DNA from: an uncultured Verrucomicrobiota bacterium
GTDB lineage: Bacteria > Verrucomicrobiota > Verrucomicrobiia > Limisphaerales > UBA9464
Reading direction: 5' to 3'
Assembly: GCA_903916195.1 (NCBI GenBank)
Contig: CAIWVP010000105.1
Span: forward strand, 1-39,552
Length of the DNA stretch: 39,552 nucleotides
Part shown: piece after piece, positions 1-7,728 of the stretch
Numbering within the stretch: the stretch's first letter is position 1
How the letters are laid out: every line of letters begins with the position of its first letter
Notes under the pieces: generated by a model
What the model saw: only the letters and a program-made list of their open reading frames with translations
What the model was told of the DNA's origin: nothing
Database searches by the model: none
Translations under genes and position numbers: made by a program

Positions 1-75
1 CTCGTCTTCAAGCGCGGCCAGGTCTGGACCCTGCTCGCCCACGGTCAGGACCTCTTGGACCTGCTGACCTGCTGA
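1..75 (+). CDS. C-terminal end of an unidentified protein (truncated by window edge)
   Basis: An open frame runs from the first base to a TGA at 73-75 and encodes the last 24 residues of a protein whose start lies outside the window. The tail (LVFKRGQVWTLLAHGQ, then DLLDLLTC) reads like the end of a folded domain, but I do not recognise the family. It converges on the methyltransferase gene that ends at 85, leaving 9 bases between the stops, which fits two real genes meeting tail to tail. Function unknown. Confidence 0.45.
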   Translation, partial: LVFKRGQVWTLLAHGQDLLDLLTC

Positions 76-84
76 CCCACTGGC

Positions 85-1224
85 TCACTGGCTCACCCGC
101 TTCCGCTGGCATAGCACGCTGAAAGCGCGCCCCAGATGCTCCGGATGCGTGAGTGTCTGGAATTGCCGGACCCGCGATGCGTCCCAGGCGGCGAAACCCG
201 CATCCGGGGCGAGCGTCTCCGCCATCGCCTCGGTGAGCCAACGTCGTTGGCTGGTGAAGCACTCGGTCGTCGCCCCCGACTGCTCGCCGGCGGCGACGAG
301 CGCCGAGAAATCCACCTGCGAGGTCAGGTCCTGATCGCCAGGACCGGCCAACAGATCGGTCGCGGACCGATGTCGCTGATAGCCGCGTAGCGTTCCTCCC
401 GCGCGTTGCGGCAGGAAGAATTCCTCGACGCGCAGCCCGTAGTCGAAGGTCAGCAGCCGGCCTTGGTCCAAGGCATCCGTCGCGTCGCGCCACCAAGCGG
501 ATGCCGCCGGGCAGACCTCGGTGGTGAACCCGTCCGGCAAGGCGTCGAGCAGACCTCCGGGAAGACGCGGCCATGCCGCCTCAGGGACCGCGCTCTTCCC
601 GGAGGCGACGCGCGCCCATCGGAAGCCTTCGTCCACCGGCTCCACGCCCCATTCGAACCAGCGGCCGGAGGCGGCATCCCAACCGAGACGATGCACGGCG
701 AACGCGTCGAGCAGCTCGTTCGCGAAGACGACGCCGCGGATGCCGCCGCGACCGGACCGCGCTTCGCGGATGTCGCTGATCCAATCCACCTGACCGCTGA
801 ACCCGGCGAGCGTCTCCGCCTGCCACGCCCGCCGGACCGATGACGGTTCGCAGAGGGTATAGCGGATCCGGCCCGCCAAGGCCGGCCTCCAGATCCGGAG
901 CCACGCCAAGATATCCCGCGCCAACCGGCCGTCGTGCGCTCCGGCCTCGATGATCTGGGACGCGCCCCCCGCAGGACCGTCATCCTCGGCCTGCCAGCGG
1001 GCGAACCGGAACGCGAGCAGTTCGCCGAACACGGGCCCGACGCTGGCGCTCGTGTAGAAATCGCCGCCGCGACCGACGACCGCTCGTCCCCGCTCGTAGT
1101 AGCCGAGCCCCGGCGCGTACAGCGCGAGCTCCATGAACCGGACGAACGGAAGCACGCCGCCGCACGCCGCCGCTTCGCTGCGGATCTGTGCGCCGAGGGC
1201 TTCGGAGGCTGCCGTTCCTGCCAT
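85..1224 (-). CDS. SAM-dependent methyltransferase, MidA/NDUFAF7 family
   Basis: The 379-residue product matches the MidA (DUF185, NDUFAF7) class of Rossmann-fold methyltransferases in length and pattern. Visible family features are FMELALYAPGLGYYERG near residues 30-46, GGDFYTSASVGPVFGELLA at about 53-71, an IIEAGAHDGRLARDILAWL SAM-binding segment near 90-110, and VFANELLDAFAVHRL near 165-180. Mitochondrial NDUFAF7 methylates an arginine of a complex I subunit; the bacterial substrate is not established, so only the general reaction is claimed. Usual glycine-rich motif I residues are partly replaced (EAGAHDG), which is common in this family. It starts at the ATG at 1224, without a clear Shine-Dalgarno. 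No operon partner is visible on either side. Confidence 0.85.
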   Translation of the reverse strand: MAGTAASEALGAQIRSEAAACGGVLPFVRFMELALYAPGLGYYERGRAVVGRGGDFYTSASVGPVFGELLAFRFARWQAEDDGPAGGASQIIEAGAHDGRLARDILAWLRIWRPALAGRIRYTLCEPSSVRRAWQAETLAGFSGQVDWISDIREARSGRGGIRGVVFANELLDAFAVHRLGWDAASGRWFEWGVEPVDEGFRWARVASGKSAVPEAAWPRLPGGLLDALPDGFTTEVCPAASAWWRDATDALDQGRLLTFDYGLRVEEFFLPQRAGGTLRGYQRHRSATDLLAGPGDQDLTSQVDFSALVAAGEQSGATTECFTSQRRWLTEAMAETLAPDAGFAAWDASRVRQFQTLTHPEHLGRAFSVLCQRKRVSQ

Positions 1225-1399
1225 GGGCCGAGATGCTGGCCGCAGCCACCGGACGACGCCAACAGGAACGCGTCGTCATCGCGGTCTTCATCCCGCCCGA
1301 GGTCCGGCGACGGCAGGCAGAAGCGAGGCATCGGCCTAGCCAGATCTAGGGGGGGACGATTGTGATCTTCGGGGCAGGACCGGACCTCGGATCGTTCCC

Positions 1400-1510
1400 A
1401 TGACTGCCTGGACTTCCGGACCGCCCCTCCCGCTGCCAGCGACCCTCGCCGCGTTGGCTGCACTTGTCTCGGCCGCGGGGCTGGTCCTCGAACGCCTCAC
1501 GCCGAAGTGA
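1400..1510 (+). CDS. Possible 36-residue hydrophobic peptide
   Basis: An ATG at 1400 opens a 36-codon frame ending in TGA at 1508-1510. The predicted peptide begins MTAWTSGPPLPLPATLAA and continues as an Ala/Leu/Val-rich stretch ending LERLTPK. That gives one short potential membrane segment with a charged tail. No Shine-Dalgarno is evident and the family is unknown. In DNA this GC-rich an ORF of this size arises easily by chance, so it is listed as a candidate only. Confidence 0.15.
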   Translation: MTAWTSGPPLPLPATLAALAALVSAAGLVLERLTPK

Positions 1511-1585
1511 GCGGCCGCGCCGACGCGGAGGAATCGCCTCCGCGAGGGCGCGGTCGGAAGTCGCGGTCATGCGAGACCCAGACCC

Positions 1586-1672
1586 GTAGCGCCGAGTTGC
1601 ACTCGGCACGGCGTCGGCAAGACCAAACGCGCCCGCCTGCCGCAGCACCTGCGGATTCCAGATCCGCGATAC
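1586..1672 (+). repeat. Composite palindromic repeat, copy 1
   Basis: Two perfect hairpins lie about 43 bases apart. The first is GCCGAG-TTGCA-CTCGGC at 1591-1607 and the second is GCGGAT-TCCAG-ATCCGC at 1651-1667. The linker contains GGCGTCGGCAAG, and GATAC follows the second hairpin. The same order of parts occurs in reverse orientation at 37425-37530, so this is a dispersed repeat and not a one-off hairpin. It lies just upstream of moxR, outside any credible gene. Confidence 0.8.
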
Positions 1673-1690
1673 CTCCAACGCGATCTGCCC

Positions 1691-1718
1691 TTGCCCGAGC
1701 GCCGGTCGTGCCTACGCT
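1691..1718 (+). promoter_or_regulatory. Putative sigma-70-type promoter of moxR
   Basis: TTGCCC at 1691-1696 and TACGCT at 1713-1718 are separated by 16 bases. The -10 box ends 20 bases before the moxR ATG at 1739. It matches the general pattern seen before many genes in this window. Confidence 0.4.
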
Positions 1719-1738
1719 CGCTTGCCAGAGCCCCCTCC

Positions 1739-2737
<999 letters not shown>

Positions 2738-2797
2738 GGGGGTGAGGCGCGGCGGAGTTACGCCGTGCCGAGGCCGCCGATCTTCGGTCGAGACCTC

Positions 2798-4582
2798 TCA
2801 GGCCGCCGCCACCGGCTCGGCGTCGACCCACTTGCCGTGCTCCTTGATGAGGTCCACGAGGCGCTCGACGGCTTCGACCTCCGGGATGTTGAACTTCACC
2901 GGCTTCTTGCCGACGTAGAGGTTGATCTTGTTCGGCGCGCCGCCCACGTAGCCGAAATCCGCATCGGCCATCTCGCCGGGCCCGTTCACGATGCAGCCCA
3001 TGATGGCGATCTTCACGCCCTTGAGGTGGGCGGTGCGCGACTTGATCCGCGCGGTGACGGTCTGGAGGTCGAAGAGCGTCCGGCCGCAGCTCGGGCAGGC
3101 CACGTAATCGGTCTTGAACGACCGGCATCCCGCCGCCTGGAGGATGTTGAAGGCGAGCCGCAGCGATTGCCCGGCTCCCGATTCACCGCGCACCAAGATG
3201 GCGTCGCCGATGCCGTCGGCGAGCAGCGCGCCGAGGTTCACGGAAGCGCGGAGCAGCGCGATCTCCGGCGTCAGCACGTCGGGGCCGAAGCCGAGGCAGT
3301 CCTTGAGCAGGATGGGGTTGTCGCGACCGAGCCGGCGCAGGTGCGCGGCGAGCAGCCGGAAGGCGGCGATCGGCGGCAGGTCCACGCCGTCGGCGACGGT
3401 CACCATCTGGGTGCGGCAGTTGATCTGTTCCGGCGCGACCGGCTGCGTCGGGTCGAGTTCGAGCAGGTTCAGGTCCTCAAGGATGCCTTCCGGCTTCACA
3501 TCGGCCTTGGGCAGGATGCGCGGCGCGACCTTGTCGAAGGTGGCCCGGGTGACGACGACGCGGACGGTCTGCTCCCCACCGGCCTTCACCGCGCCCAGAT
3601 CCGTCTCCGAGGAGACGCGGCGCTCGTAGTGGAACGGATCGTAGGAGTGTTGCAGCTCGGGATCCAGGGGCCGCAGGTTGGCCAACGTCGGGATCTGGGA
3701 GAGCAGGTCGTCGCAGACGGCGATCTCGCGCGGGCTGTCCTCGGTGAGGGAGACGCGGAGGGTGTCGCCGATGCCGTCGCCGAGCAGGGAGCCGATGCCG
3801 ATGGCGGATTTGATGCGTCCGTCCTCGCCTTCGCCGGCCTCGGTGACGCCGAGATGCAGCGGATAGTTCCAATCGGGGCCTTCCTGGTCGAGGCGGGCGA
3901 CGAGCAGCCGATAGCACTCGATCATGACCTTCGGGTTCGAAGACTTCATCGAGAACACGAAGTCGTGGAAGCCGTTCTTGCGGGCGATGCGGGCGAACTC
4001 GAGCGCGCTCTCGACCATGCCGAGCGGCGAATCGCCGTAGCGGTTCATGATCCGGTCGCTGAGCGAGCCGTGGTTGGTGCCGATGCGCAGGGCGCGGCCG
4101 AGGCGCTTGGCCTCGAGCACAAGCGGGGTGAACTTCTCCTCGATGCGCCGCAACTCATCGACGTAGGCATCGTCGGTGTACTCCTTGACCGCGAATTTCT
4201 TGGAATCGGCGTAGTTGCCGGGGTTCACGCGGACCTTTTCCACCCACTTCACGGCCTCCATCGCGGCATCGGGCTTGAAATGGATGTCGGCGACGATGGG
4301 CACGTGGCAACCGACGGCGCGGAGCTCGCGGACGATGTGCTCGAGGTTCGCCGCGTCCTTCACGGTCGGGGCGGTGATGCGCACGATCTGGCAGCCGACG
4401 GCGACGAGGTCCAACGTCTGCCGGACGCAGGCCGCGGTGTCCATCGTGTCGCAGGTGATCATGGACTGCTTCACGACCGGCCGGCTGCCGCCGATGACGA
4501 CCCCGCCGCGGGACGGGTCGCCGACGGCGACTTCACGGGTGGCACGGCGCGAGAAGGTCCAAGGGGACGGGCGATGCTTCAT
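2798..4582 (-). CDS. ispG: 4-hydroxy-3-methylbut-2-enyl diphosphate synthase (long, insert-containing form)
   Basis: IspG converts methylerythritol cyclodiphosphate to HMBPP in the MEP isoprenoid pathway, using a [4Fe-4S] cluster. The N-terminal TIM-barrel half shows GGSRPVVKQSMITCDTMDT, VGCQIVRITAPT and VPIVADIHFKPDAAM. The C-terminal cluster domain carries CPSCGRTLFDL and IAIMGCIVNGPGEMADADFGY, which contain the cysteine ligands and the conserved Glu. At 594 residues it is far longer than the roughly 370-400 residue two-domain enzyme and has the extra central domain (A-A*-B layout) known from chlamydiae and plants. The frame extends 28 codons upstream, but the ATG at 4582 precedes MKHRPSPWTFSRRATREV, and a TAGGAT box lies 11 bases before it. 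It lies 91 bases downstream of the rseP stop on the same strand. Confidence 0.96.
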   Translation of the reverse strand: MKHRPSPWTFSRRATREVAVGDPSRGGVVIGGSRPVVKQSMITCDTMDTAACVRQTLDLVAVGCQIVRITAPTVKDAANLEHIVRELRAVGCHVPIVADIHFKPDAAMEAVKWVEKVRVNPGNYADSKKFAVKEYTDDAYVDELRRIEEKFTPLVLEAKRLGRALRIGTNHGSLSDRIMNRYGDSPLGMVESALEFARIARKNGFHDFVFSMKSSNPKVMIECYRLLVARLDQEGPDWNYPLHLGVTEAGEGEDGRIKSAIGIGSLLGDGIGDTLRVSLTEDSPREIAVCDDLLSQIPTLANLRPLDPELQHSYDPFHYERRVSSETDLGAVKAGGEQTVRVVVTRATFDKVAPRILPKADVKPEGILEDLNLLELDPTQPVAPEQINCRTQMVTVADGVDLPPIAAFRLLAAHLRRLGRDNPILLKDCLGFGPDVLTPEIALLRASVNLGALLADGIGDAILVRGESGAGQSLRLAFNILQAAGCRSFKTDYVACPSCGRTLFDLQTVTARIKSRTAHLKGVKIAIMGCIVNGPGEMADADFGYVGGAPNKINLYVGKKPVKFNIPEVEAVERLVDLIKEHGKWVDAEPVAAA

Positions 4583-4593
4583 CTTATCGGCGG

Positions 4594-4599
4594 ATCCTA
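4594..4599 (-). promoter_or_regulatory. Putative -10 box of ispG
   Basis: On the minus strand a TAGGAT box ends 11 bases before the ispG ATG. The -35 region at the expected spacing (TCGCCT at 4617-4622) is poor, so this is a weaker example of the short-leader promoter pattern. If real, ispG can be transcribed independently of rseP. Confidence 0.35.
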
Positions 4600-4673
4600 G
4601 CGCCGGACGGCCGTCGAGGCGACAACGACGTTGGGAACGACGGGAGCACGACGGTCCGGGCGCCAAGATCAGG

Positions 4674-6047
4674 TCACTTGGCCGGCGCAGGCGCCGGGGC
4701 GGCGGATTCGACCAGGTTGCGCTGCTGGAGCAGGGCCTTGAAGAGCGGCACGCGACGGAGGTCGAAGAAGGTCACGTAGAGCATGAACGAGATGAGCAGC
4801 AGCGCGAAGCTGGTCGTCGCGTACTCCTGGAAGCGCAGGCTCACCTTGCGGCGGGTGACGAGCTCGAAGAGCGCCATGGTGATGTGCCCGCCGTCGAGCA
4901 CCGGCAGCGGCAGCAGGTTCAGCAGGGCGAGGTTCAGGTTCAGCATCACGAGGAAGCGCAGGCCGAGGCGCAGATCGGTCTTCAGTTCGACGGCGAGGCC
5001 GCCGAGGATCCCCACCGGACCGCTGAGGTCTTTGGCGCCGACGCCGGTCTCCTTCGAGTGGGCGAGCGCGGTGAAGGTCTTGCCCATGCGCGTGAACACC
5101 TCGTCGAACTGCTCCCATGGCGTCGGACCCGGGCGCTGGACCTCGTAACGTCCGCCGGCGAACCCGATGCCGATGAGGCCGCGCTTCTCCTTGGCGTCGT
5201 ACACCGGGGTGACGGTGAAGGTGCGGCGCTGTCCGGCGCGCTCGACGACGATGTCGCACGGCTTGCCCTCGCCTTTGCCGATCAGCTCCATCAGGTGCTG
5301 CTGGTTGAGGACCGCGATGCCGGCGAAGGTGAGGAACTTGTCGCCGGTCAACATCCCGGCCTTGGCGGCGGGCATGTCGGGCCGGACCAGGCCGATCACC
5401 GGCCGGTCGAGCGGATCGAGGTTCAGCCACTTGAGGCCGAGCAACGGGCTGGAGCGGGTCGCGAGCTGGTAGGTGGTGCGGACGCCTTGGTGCTCGATGG
5501 AGACGGGCAACACGTTGGTCCGGGCGGTGATCACCTCCATGCTCACCTCTTCCCACGACTTCACCGCGTTGCCGTCGACGGCGACGATGCGGTCGCGCTC
5601 CTGGATGCCGAGCTTGGCTTCCGGCGAATCCTTCTCCACCGGCCCGATGACCGGCGGGTTGACGAGCATCGGCAGGCCGATGACCCAGATCAACGAGGCG
5701 ATGGCCAGCGCGAAGACCACGTTCATCGCCGGGCCGGCGGCCGCGACGAGGATGCGCGAGACCGGCGACGCGGGCGGGATCTCAGCATCCGCTTTCCCTT
5801 CGATCGCCTCGCTGGTGATCATCTGCGGCAATTTCACGAAACCGCCCGCCGGGATCCAGCGGATGCTCCATTCCACTCCTTGGAACATCCACGAGAAGGC
5901 CTTCGGCCCGAGACCGATGGAAAAGCCCTCCACCTTCATCCCGCGGCGCAGGGCCATCCAGTAATGGCCGAGCTCGTGGAAGAAGATGCTGGCGCCGAAG
6001 AACAGCACCACGGCGACGGCGATGAAGAGCCAACGGAGATATTCCAT
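4674..6047 (-). CDS. rseP: RseP-like site-2 intramembrane zinc metalloprotease (M50)
   Basis: The 457-residue membrane protein is an M50B protease of the RseP/MmpA type, which cleaves membrane-anchored regulators such as anti-sigma factors. An N-terminal membrane helix carries the zinc motif in FFHELGHYWMALRRGM (HELGH at about residues 24-28). Two PDZ-like segments follow (around 125-215 and 215-305; SPEAKLGIQERDRIVAVDG and MPAAKAGMLTGDKFLTFAG). The second zinc motif LLPLPVLDGGH lies near the C-terminus, followed by a last hydrophobic helix and an Ala/Pro-rich tail. The ORF stays open 39 codons upstream, but that part is Arg/Cys-rich and non-membrane. The ATG at 6047 (MEYLRWLFIAVAVVLFFGAS) gives a normal family start and has a good promoter 13 bases upstream. 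The isoprenoid gene ispG follows on the same strand; rseP next to isoprenoid genes is frequent in bacteria. Confidence 0.95.
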   Translation of the reverse strand: MEYLRWLFIAVAVVLFFGASIFFHELGHYWMALRRGMKVEGFSIGLGPKAFSWMFQGVEWSIRWIPAGGFVKLPQMITSEAIEGKADAEIPPASPVSRILVAAAGPAMNVVFALAIASLIWVIGLPMLVNPPVIGPVEKDSPEAKLGIQERDRIVAVDGNAVKSWEEVSMEVITARTNVLPVSIEHQGVRTTYQLATRSSPLLGLKWLNLDPLDRPVIGLVRPDMPAAKAGMLTGDKFLTFAGIAVLNQQHLMELIGKGEGKPCDIVVERAGQRRTFTVTPVYDAKEKRGLIGIGFAGGRYEVQRPGPTPWEQFDEVFTRMGKTFTALAHSKETGVGAKDLSGPVGILGGLAVELKTDLRLGLRFLVMLNLNLALLNLLPLPVLDGGHITMALFELVTRRKVSLRFQEYATTSFALLLISFMLYVTFFDLRRVPLFKALLQQRNLVESAAPAPAPAK

Positions 6048-6060
6048 GCGAAGCGTTGCC

Positions 6061-6089
6061 AAGCTAGATGCGCGACGGCGGCAAGGCAA
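6061..6089 (-). promoter_or_regulatory. Putative promoter of rseP
   Basis: Read on the minus strand, TTGCCT (6084-6089) and TAGCTT (6061-6066) are 17 bases apart. The -10 box ends 13 bases before the ATG at 6047, leaving room for only a few untranslated bases and no Shine-Dalgarno. Confidence 0.5.
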
Positions 6090-6534
6090 CCGGCGGGTCG
6101 TGCAGGAAGACGATTCATCGAGCGCGATCGTCCCGGATGCGTGTCGACACCACGGACGGTCCATCCTACCGGCGCATCCGTGATGAGCCGCAGCCTGAGC
6201 TCACCTACCTTCCTGCGGGTGGACACGGGGGAGCCAAGTTCACGGCGCAAGCCGGGATAGGGCGCACGGGGCCGGGCAACCGGTCCCAAGTCCATTTCCA
6301 AAGACAAGCCCGTCAGCGAACCCCGTCGGTGATCGGGAGGACGACCCTCTAGGTCCGCAAGTCGCCCCCACCCACTGGTCTCCTGGCGCGTGACAACGTG
6401 CGCGTGCCGTGGACCCGTGGCGTCGCCGGGGAGATCCTGTGTCTCCCGAAGGCGGCCTCGCACCGTCGGCGCGAGCGCAGCAGGGCGGGCAGGCGAGACG
6501 CCTCGCCACATCGCAGCCTGAGGGCGGCGATCCG
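6090..6534. other. Large intergenic region without a recognisable gene
   Basis: Frames on both strands are Arg/Pro/Gly-rich and match no family I know. I looked for tmRNA, RNase P, SRP RNA and tRNA signatures and saw none. A GGCGAG-ACGC-CTCGCC hairpin lies at 6492-6507. The region ends in a small ORF and a strong plus-strand terminator (6673-6704), so a transcript of unknown nature probably comes from here. Confidence 0.5.
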
Positions 6535-6648
6535 ATGGCACAGGGGCCGCGCCGATCAGATCGGTTGAAAGACATCGTCCCGATCGCCAGGTCCTTCGCC
6601 GGCGGGCCGGACATGGTGTTCCAGATGCCGGCGCCAGGGACGAAGTAG
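6535..6648 (+). CDS. Possible 37-residue small protein before a terminator
   Basis: An ATG at 6535 opens 37 codons ending in TAG at 6646-6648. The peptide begins MAQGPRRSDRLKDIVPIA and ends GPDMVFQMPAPGTK: a basic start, a short hydrophobic patch and a proline-rich end. A GAGGG at 6520-6524 lies 10 bases upstream as a possible ribosome site. The stop lies 24 bases before a 9-pair intrinsic terminator on the same strand, which is the main reason to take it seriously. In an upstream-extended form the frame could begin at 6409, but that part is low quality. The alternative is a non-coding RNA ending at the same terminator. Family unknown. Confidence 0.3.
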   Translation: MAQGPRRSDRLKDIVPIARSFAGGPDMVFQMPAPGTK

Positions 6649-6672
6649 TCACTGAGAAAACCCGGCGACGTG

Positions 6673-6704
6673 GGCGGCGCGACCACGGATCGCGCCGCCT
6701 TTTT
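6673..6704 (+). terminator. Intrinsic terminator upstream of the Nudix gene
   Basis: A perfect 9-pair stem (GGCGGCGCG at 6673-6681 with CGCGCCGCC at 6691-6699) encloses a 9-base loop and is followed by TTTTT at 6700-6704. The T-run is on the plus strand only, so something transcribed rightward within 6090-6650 ends here. The Nudix promoter follows immediately. Confidence 0.85.
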
Positions 6705-6718
6705 CCGTCTCCGCACGC

Positions 6719-6748
6719 TTGCGCCTCCGTCCGCCCCGTCGGTTACTT
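6719..6748 (+). promoter_or_regulatory. Putative promoter of the Nudix gene
   Basis: TTGCGC at 6719-6724 and TTACTT at 6743-6748 are 18 bases apart. The -10 box ends 9 bases before the ATG at 6758, which predicts a start of transcription at or next to the start codon. The same TTGCGC-18 spacing occurs before leuC. Confidence 0.5.
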
Positions 6749-6757
6749 CGCCGCGCG

Positions 6758-7273
6758 ATGAGCGACGAGATCTTCGATGTGGTGGATGAGAGGGACGAGG
6801 TCGTGGGCGCGCTGCCGCGCCGCGAGGTCCATCGGCTCGGGCTACGGCACCGGGCGGTCCACGTCCTGGTCTTCAACGCCCGTGGCGAGCTGTTCCTCCA
6901 GCAGCGGTCCATGCTCAAGGACAACTGGCCGGGCGTCTGGGATTCCTCCGCGTCGGGCCACCTCGACCAGGGCGAGACCTATGATGATTGCGCTCTGCGC
7001 GAGGTCCGCGAGGAGATCGGGCTCGTGCTCATGTCGGTGCCCGGGCGTTTGTTCAAGCTGGAGGCCTGCGCCGGCACCGGCATGGAGTTCTGCTGGGTGT
7101 ACCGCGTCGCGCACGAGGGGCCGTTCGTGCTCCAGGAATCCGAGGTGCGCGGGGGTGGATGGTTCACGCCGGAGGCCGTCGACGATTGGATCACCCACCG
7201 GCCCGGCGACCTCGCAAGCGGCTTCCGCGTGATCTGGGAACAGTGCCGGCGCACCGCGGTCCTGGGCCTTTGA
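6758..7273 (+). CDS. Nudix hydrolase, isopentenyl-diphosphate isomerase-like/YfcD type
   Basis: The 171-residue product has a complete Nudix box, GHLDQGETYDDCALREVREEIGL split as GHLDQGE-x7-REVREEIGL at about residues 68-90, which binds Mg2+ for hydrolysis of nucleoside-diphosphate-linked or similar substrates. The N-terminus (MSDEIFDVVDERDEVVGALPRREVH, in pieces) and the segment HVLVFNARGELFLQQRS resemble the YfcD/Idi-like subgroup. Substrate cannot be read from the sequence. The frame is open 13 codons further upstream, but the ATG at 6758 follows a good promoter and begins the family-like N-terminus. It stands alone between a terminator and the rpsU promoter. Confidence 0.9.
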   Translation: MSDEIFDVVDERDEVVGALPRREVHRLGLRHRAVHVLVFNARGELFLQQRSMLKDNWPGVWDSSASGHLDQGETYDDCALREVREEIGLVLMSVPGRLFKLEACAGTGMEFCWVYRVAHEGPFVLQESEVRGGGWFTPEAVDDWITHRPGDLASGFRVIWEQCRRTAVLGL

Positions 7274-7298
7274 TGCGGTGGATCCTGGAAACGAGGGC

Positions 7299-7326
7299 TT
7301 GCTACCTCGTGGGAAAAGGCTATTTC
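7299..7326 (+). promoter_or_regulatory. Putative promoter of rpsU
   Basis: TTGCTA (7299-7304) and TATTTC (7321-7326) are 16 bases apart. Unlike the other promoters here it lies well upstream of its start codon, leaving about 110 bases of leader before the TTG at 7444. Confidence 0.45.
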
Positions 7327-7334
7327 CATCGCCT

Positions 7335-7443
7335 GCCACGGTTCCGGAGACGGGACCGTTTCGCTTTCCGGCGTCCCTGTGGACGTCCGGAGCGCGGAGC
7401 CCGGGAGTCCGGGACCGCGTTGTTGAAAGGACGTGAAAGTGAT
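7335..7443 (+). promoter_or_regulatory. Structured 5' leader of rpsU
   Basis: Three hairpins follow one another. CGGTTCC pairs with GGGACCG (one G-U pair) around a GGAGAC loop. TCCGG-CGTCC pairs with GGACG-T-CCGGA with a single bulged base around a CTGT loop. GCGG..CCCGG pairs with CCGGG..CCGC around a GAGT loop. They are followed by a single-stranded GAAAGGACGTGAAAG stretch before the TTG start. Other ribosomal protein genes have autoregulatory leaders; whether this is one is inference. Confidence 0.4.
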
Positions 7444-7641
7444 TTGAGCGAAGTCAAATTGAAGAAGGGCGAACCCGTTGATCGTGCATTGCGCCGCCTT
7501 AAGAAGAAGGTGGACCGCGAGAACACCATCAAGGATGTCCGTGCCCGGAGAAGTTTCGAGAAACCCAGCGAACGGCGTCGCCGCAAGCTGAAGGTCGCGA
7601 AGTTTTCCGCCATGCTCTCCGCCCGCTACGCGGACGTCTGA
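7444..7641 (+). CDS. rpsU: 30S ribosomal protein bS21
   Basis: The 65-residue, very basic product is bS21, the small-subunit protein that sits near the 3' end of 16S rRNA. The typical sequence runs SEVKLKKGEPVDRALRRL, KKKVDRENTIKDVRARR, SFEKPSERRRRKLKVAKF and ends MLSARYADV. I place the start at the TTG at 7444 because it gives the usual family N-terminus. GAAAGGA at 7425-7431 is a possible Shine-Dalgarno with long spacing. An in-frame TTG at 7423 is the alternative start and would add 7 residues. The gene is monocistronic, between its own leader and a terminator at 7681-7722. Confidence 0.95.
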   Translation: MSEVKLKKGEPVDRALRRLKKKVDRENTIKDVRARRSFEKPSERRRRKLKVAKFSAMLSARYADV

Positions 7642-7680
7642 GCATCCACATATTCCTGTGCTACAGGATTGAACCCGCTT

Positions 7681-7722
7681 GCGCCGGATGTTGTCCTTGC
7701 TGGACGCGTCCGGCGCTTTTTT
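7681..7722 (+). terminator. Intrinsic terminator of rpsU
   Basis: GCGCCGGA at 7681-7688 pairs with TCCGGCGC at 7709-7716, with an inner GTCC/GGAC pairing, followed by six T at 7717-7722. It lies 40 bases after the rpsU stop and ends only 6 bases before the next start codon. Confidence 0.85.
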
Positions 7723-7728
7723 GCACCC

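Larger units (their letters stand above)
1225..1738. other. 514-base intergenic region with a repeat and a possible small ORF
   Basis: This stretch separates the divergent methyltransferase and MoxR genes. I see no convincing conserved gene. It holds a CCTAG/CTAGG inverted repeat at 1335-1350, a 36-codon hydrophobic ORF at 1400-1510, a composite palindromic repeat at 1586-1672, and the likely moxR promoter at 1691-1718. Longer frames across the region are rich in Arg and Pro and look like translation of GC-rich non-coding DNA. Confidence 0.6.

Noticed and set aside
75-100. Short tandem repeat ACTGGCTC ACTGGCTC between the first two genes
   Set aside because: Two units of 8 bases only, next to stop codons; too short to interpret.
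2765-4600. Plus-strand 611-codon frame across ispG
   Set aside because: Antisense shadow of ispG. The minus strand carries the conserved IspG motifs and cluster cysteines.
6409-6648. Longer 79-codon version of the small ORF before the terminator
   Set aside because: The extra 42 residues are Gly/Arg/Ala-rich and look non-coding. If the ORF is real, the internal ATG at 6535 with GAGGG upstream is the better start.
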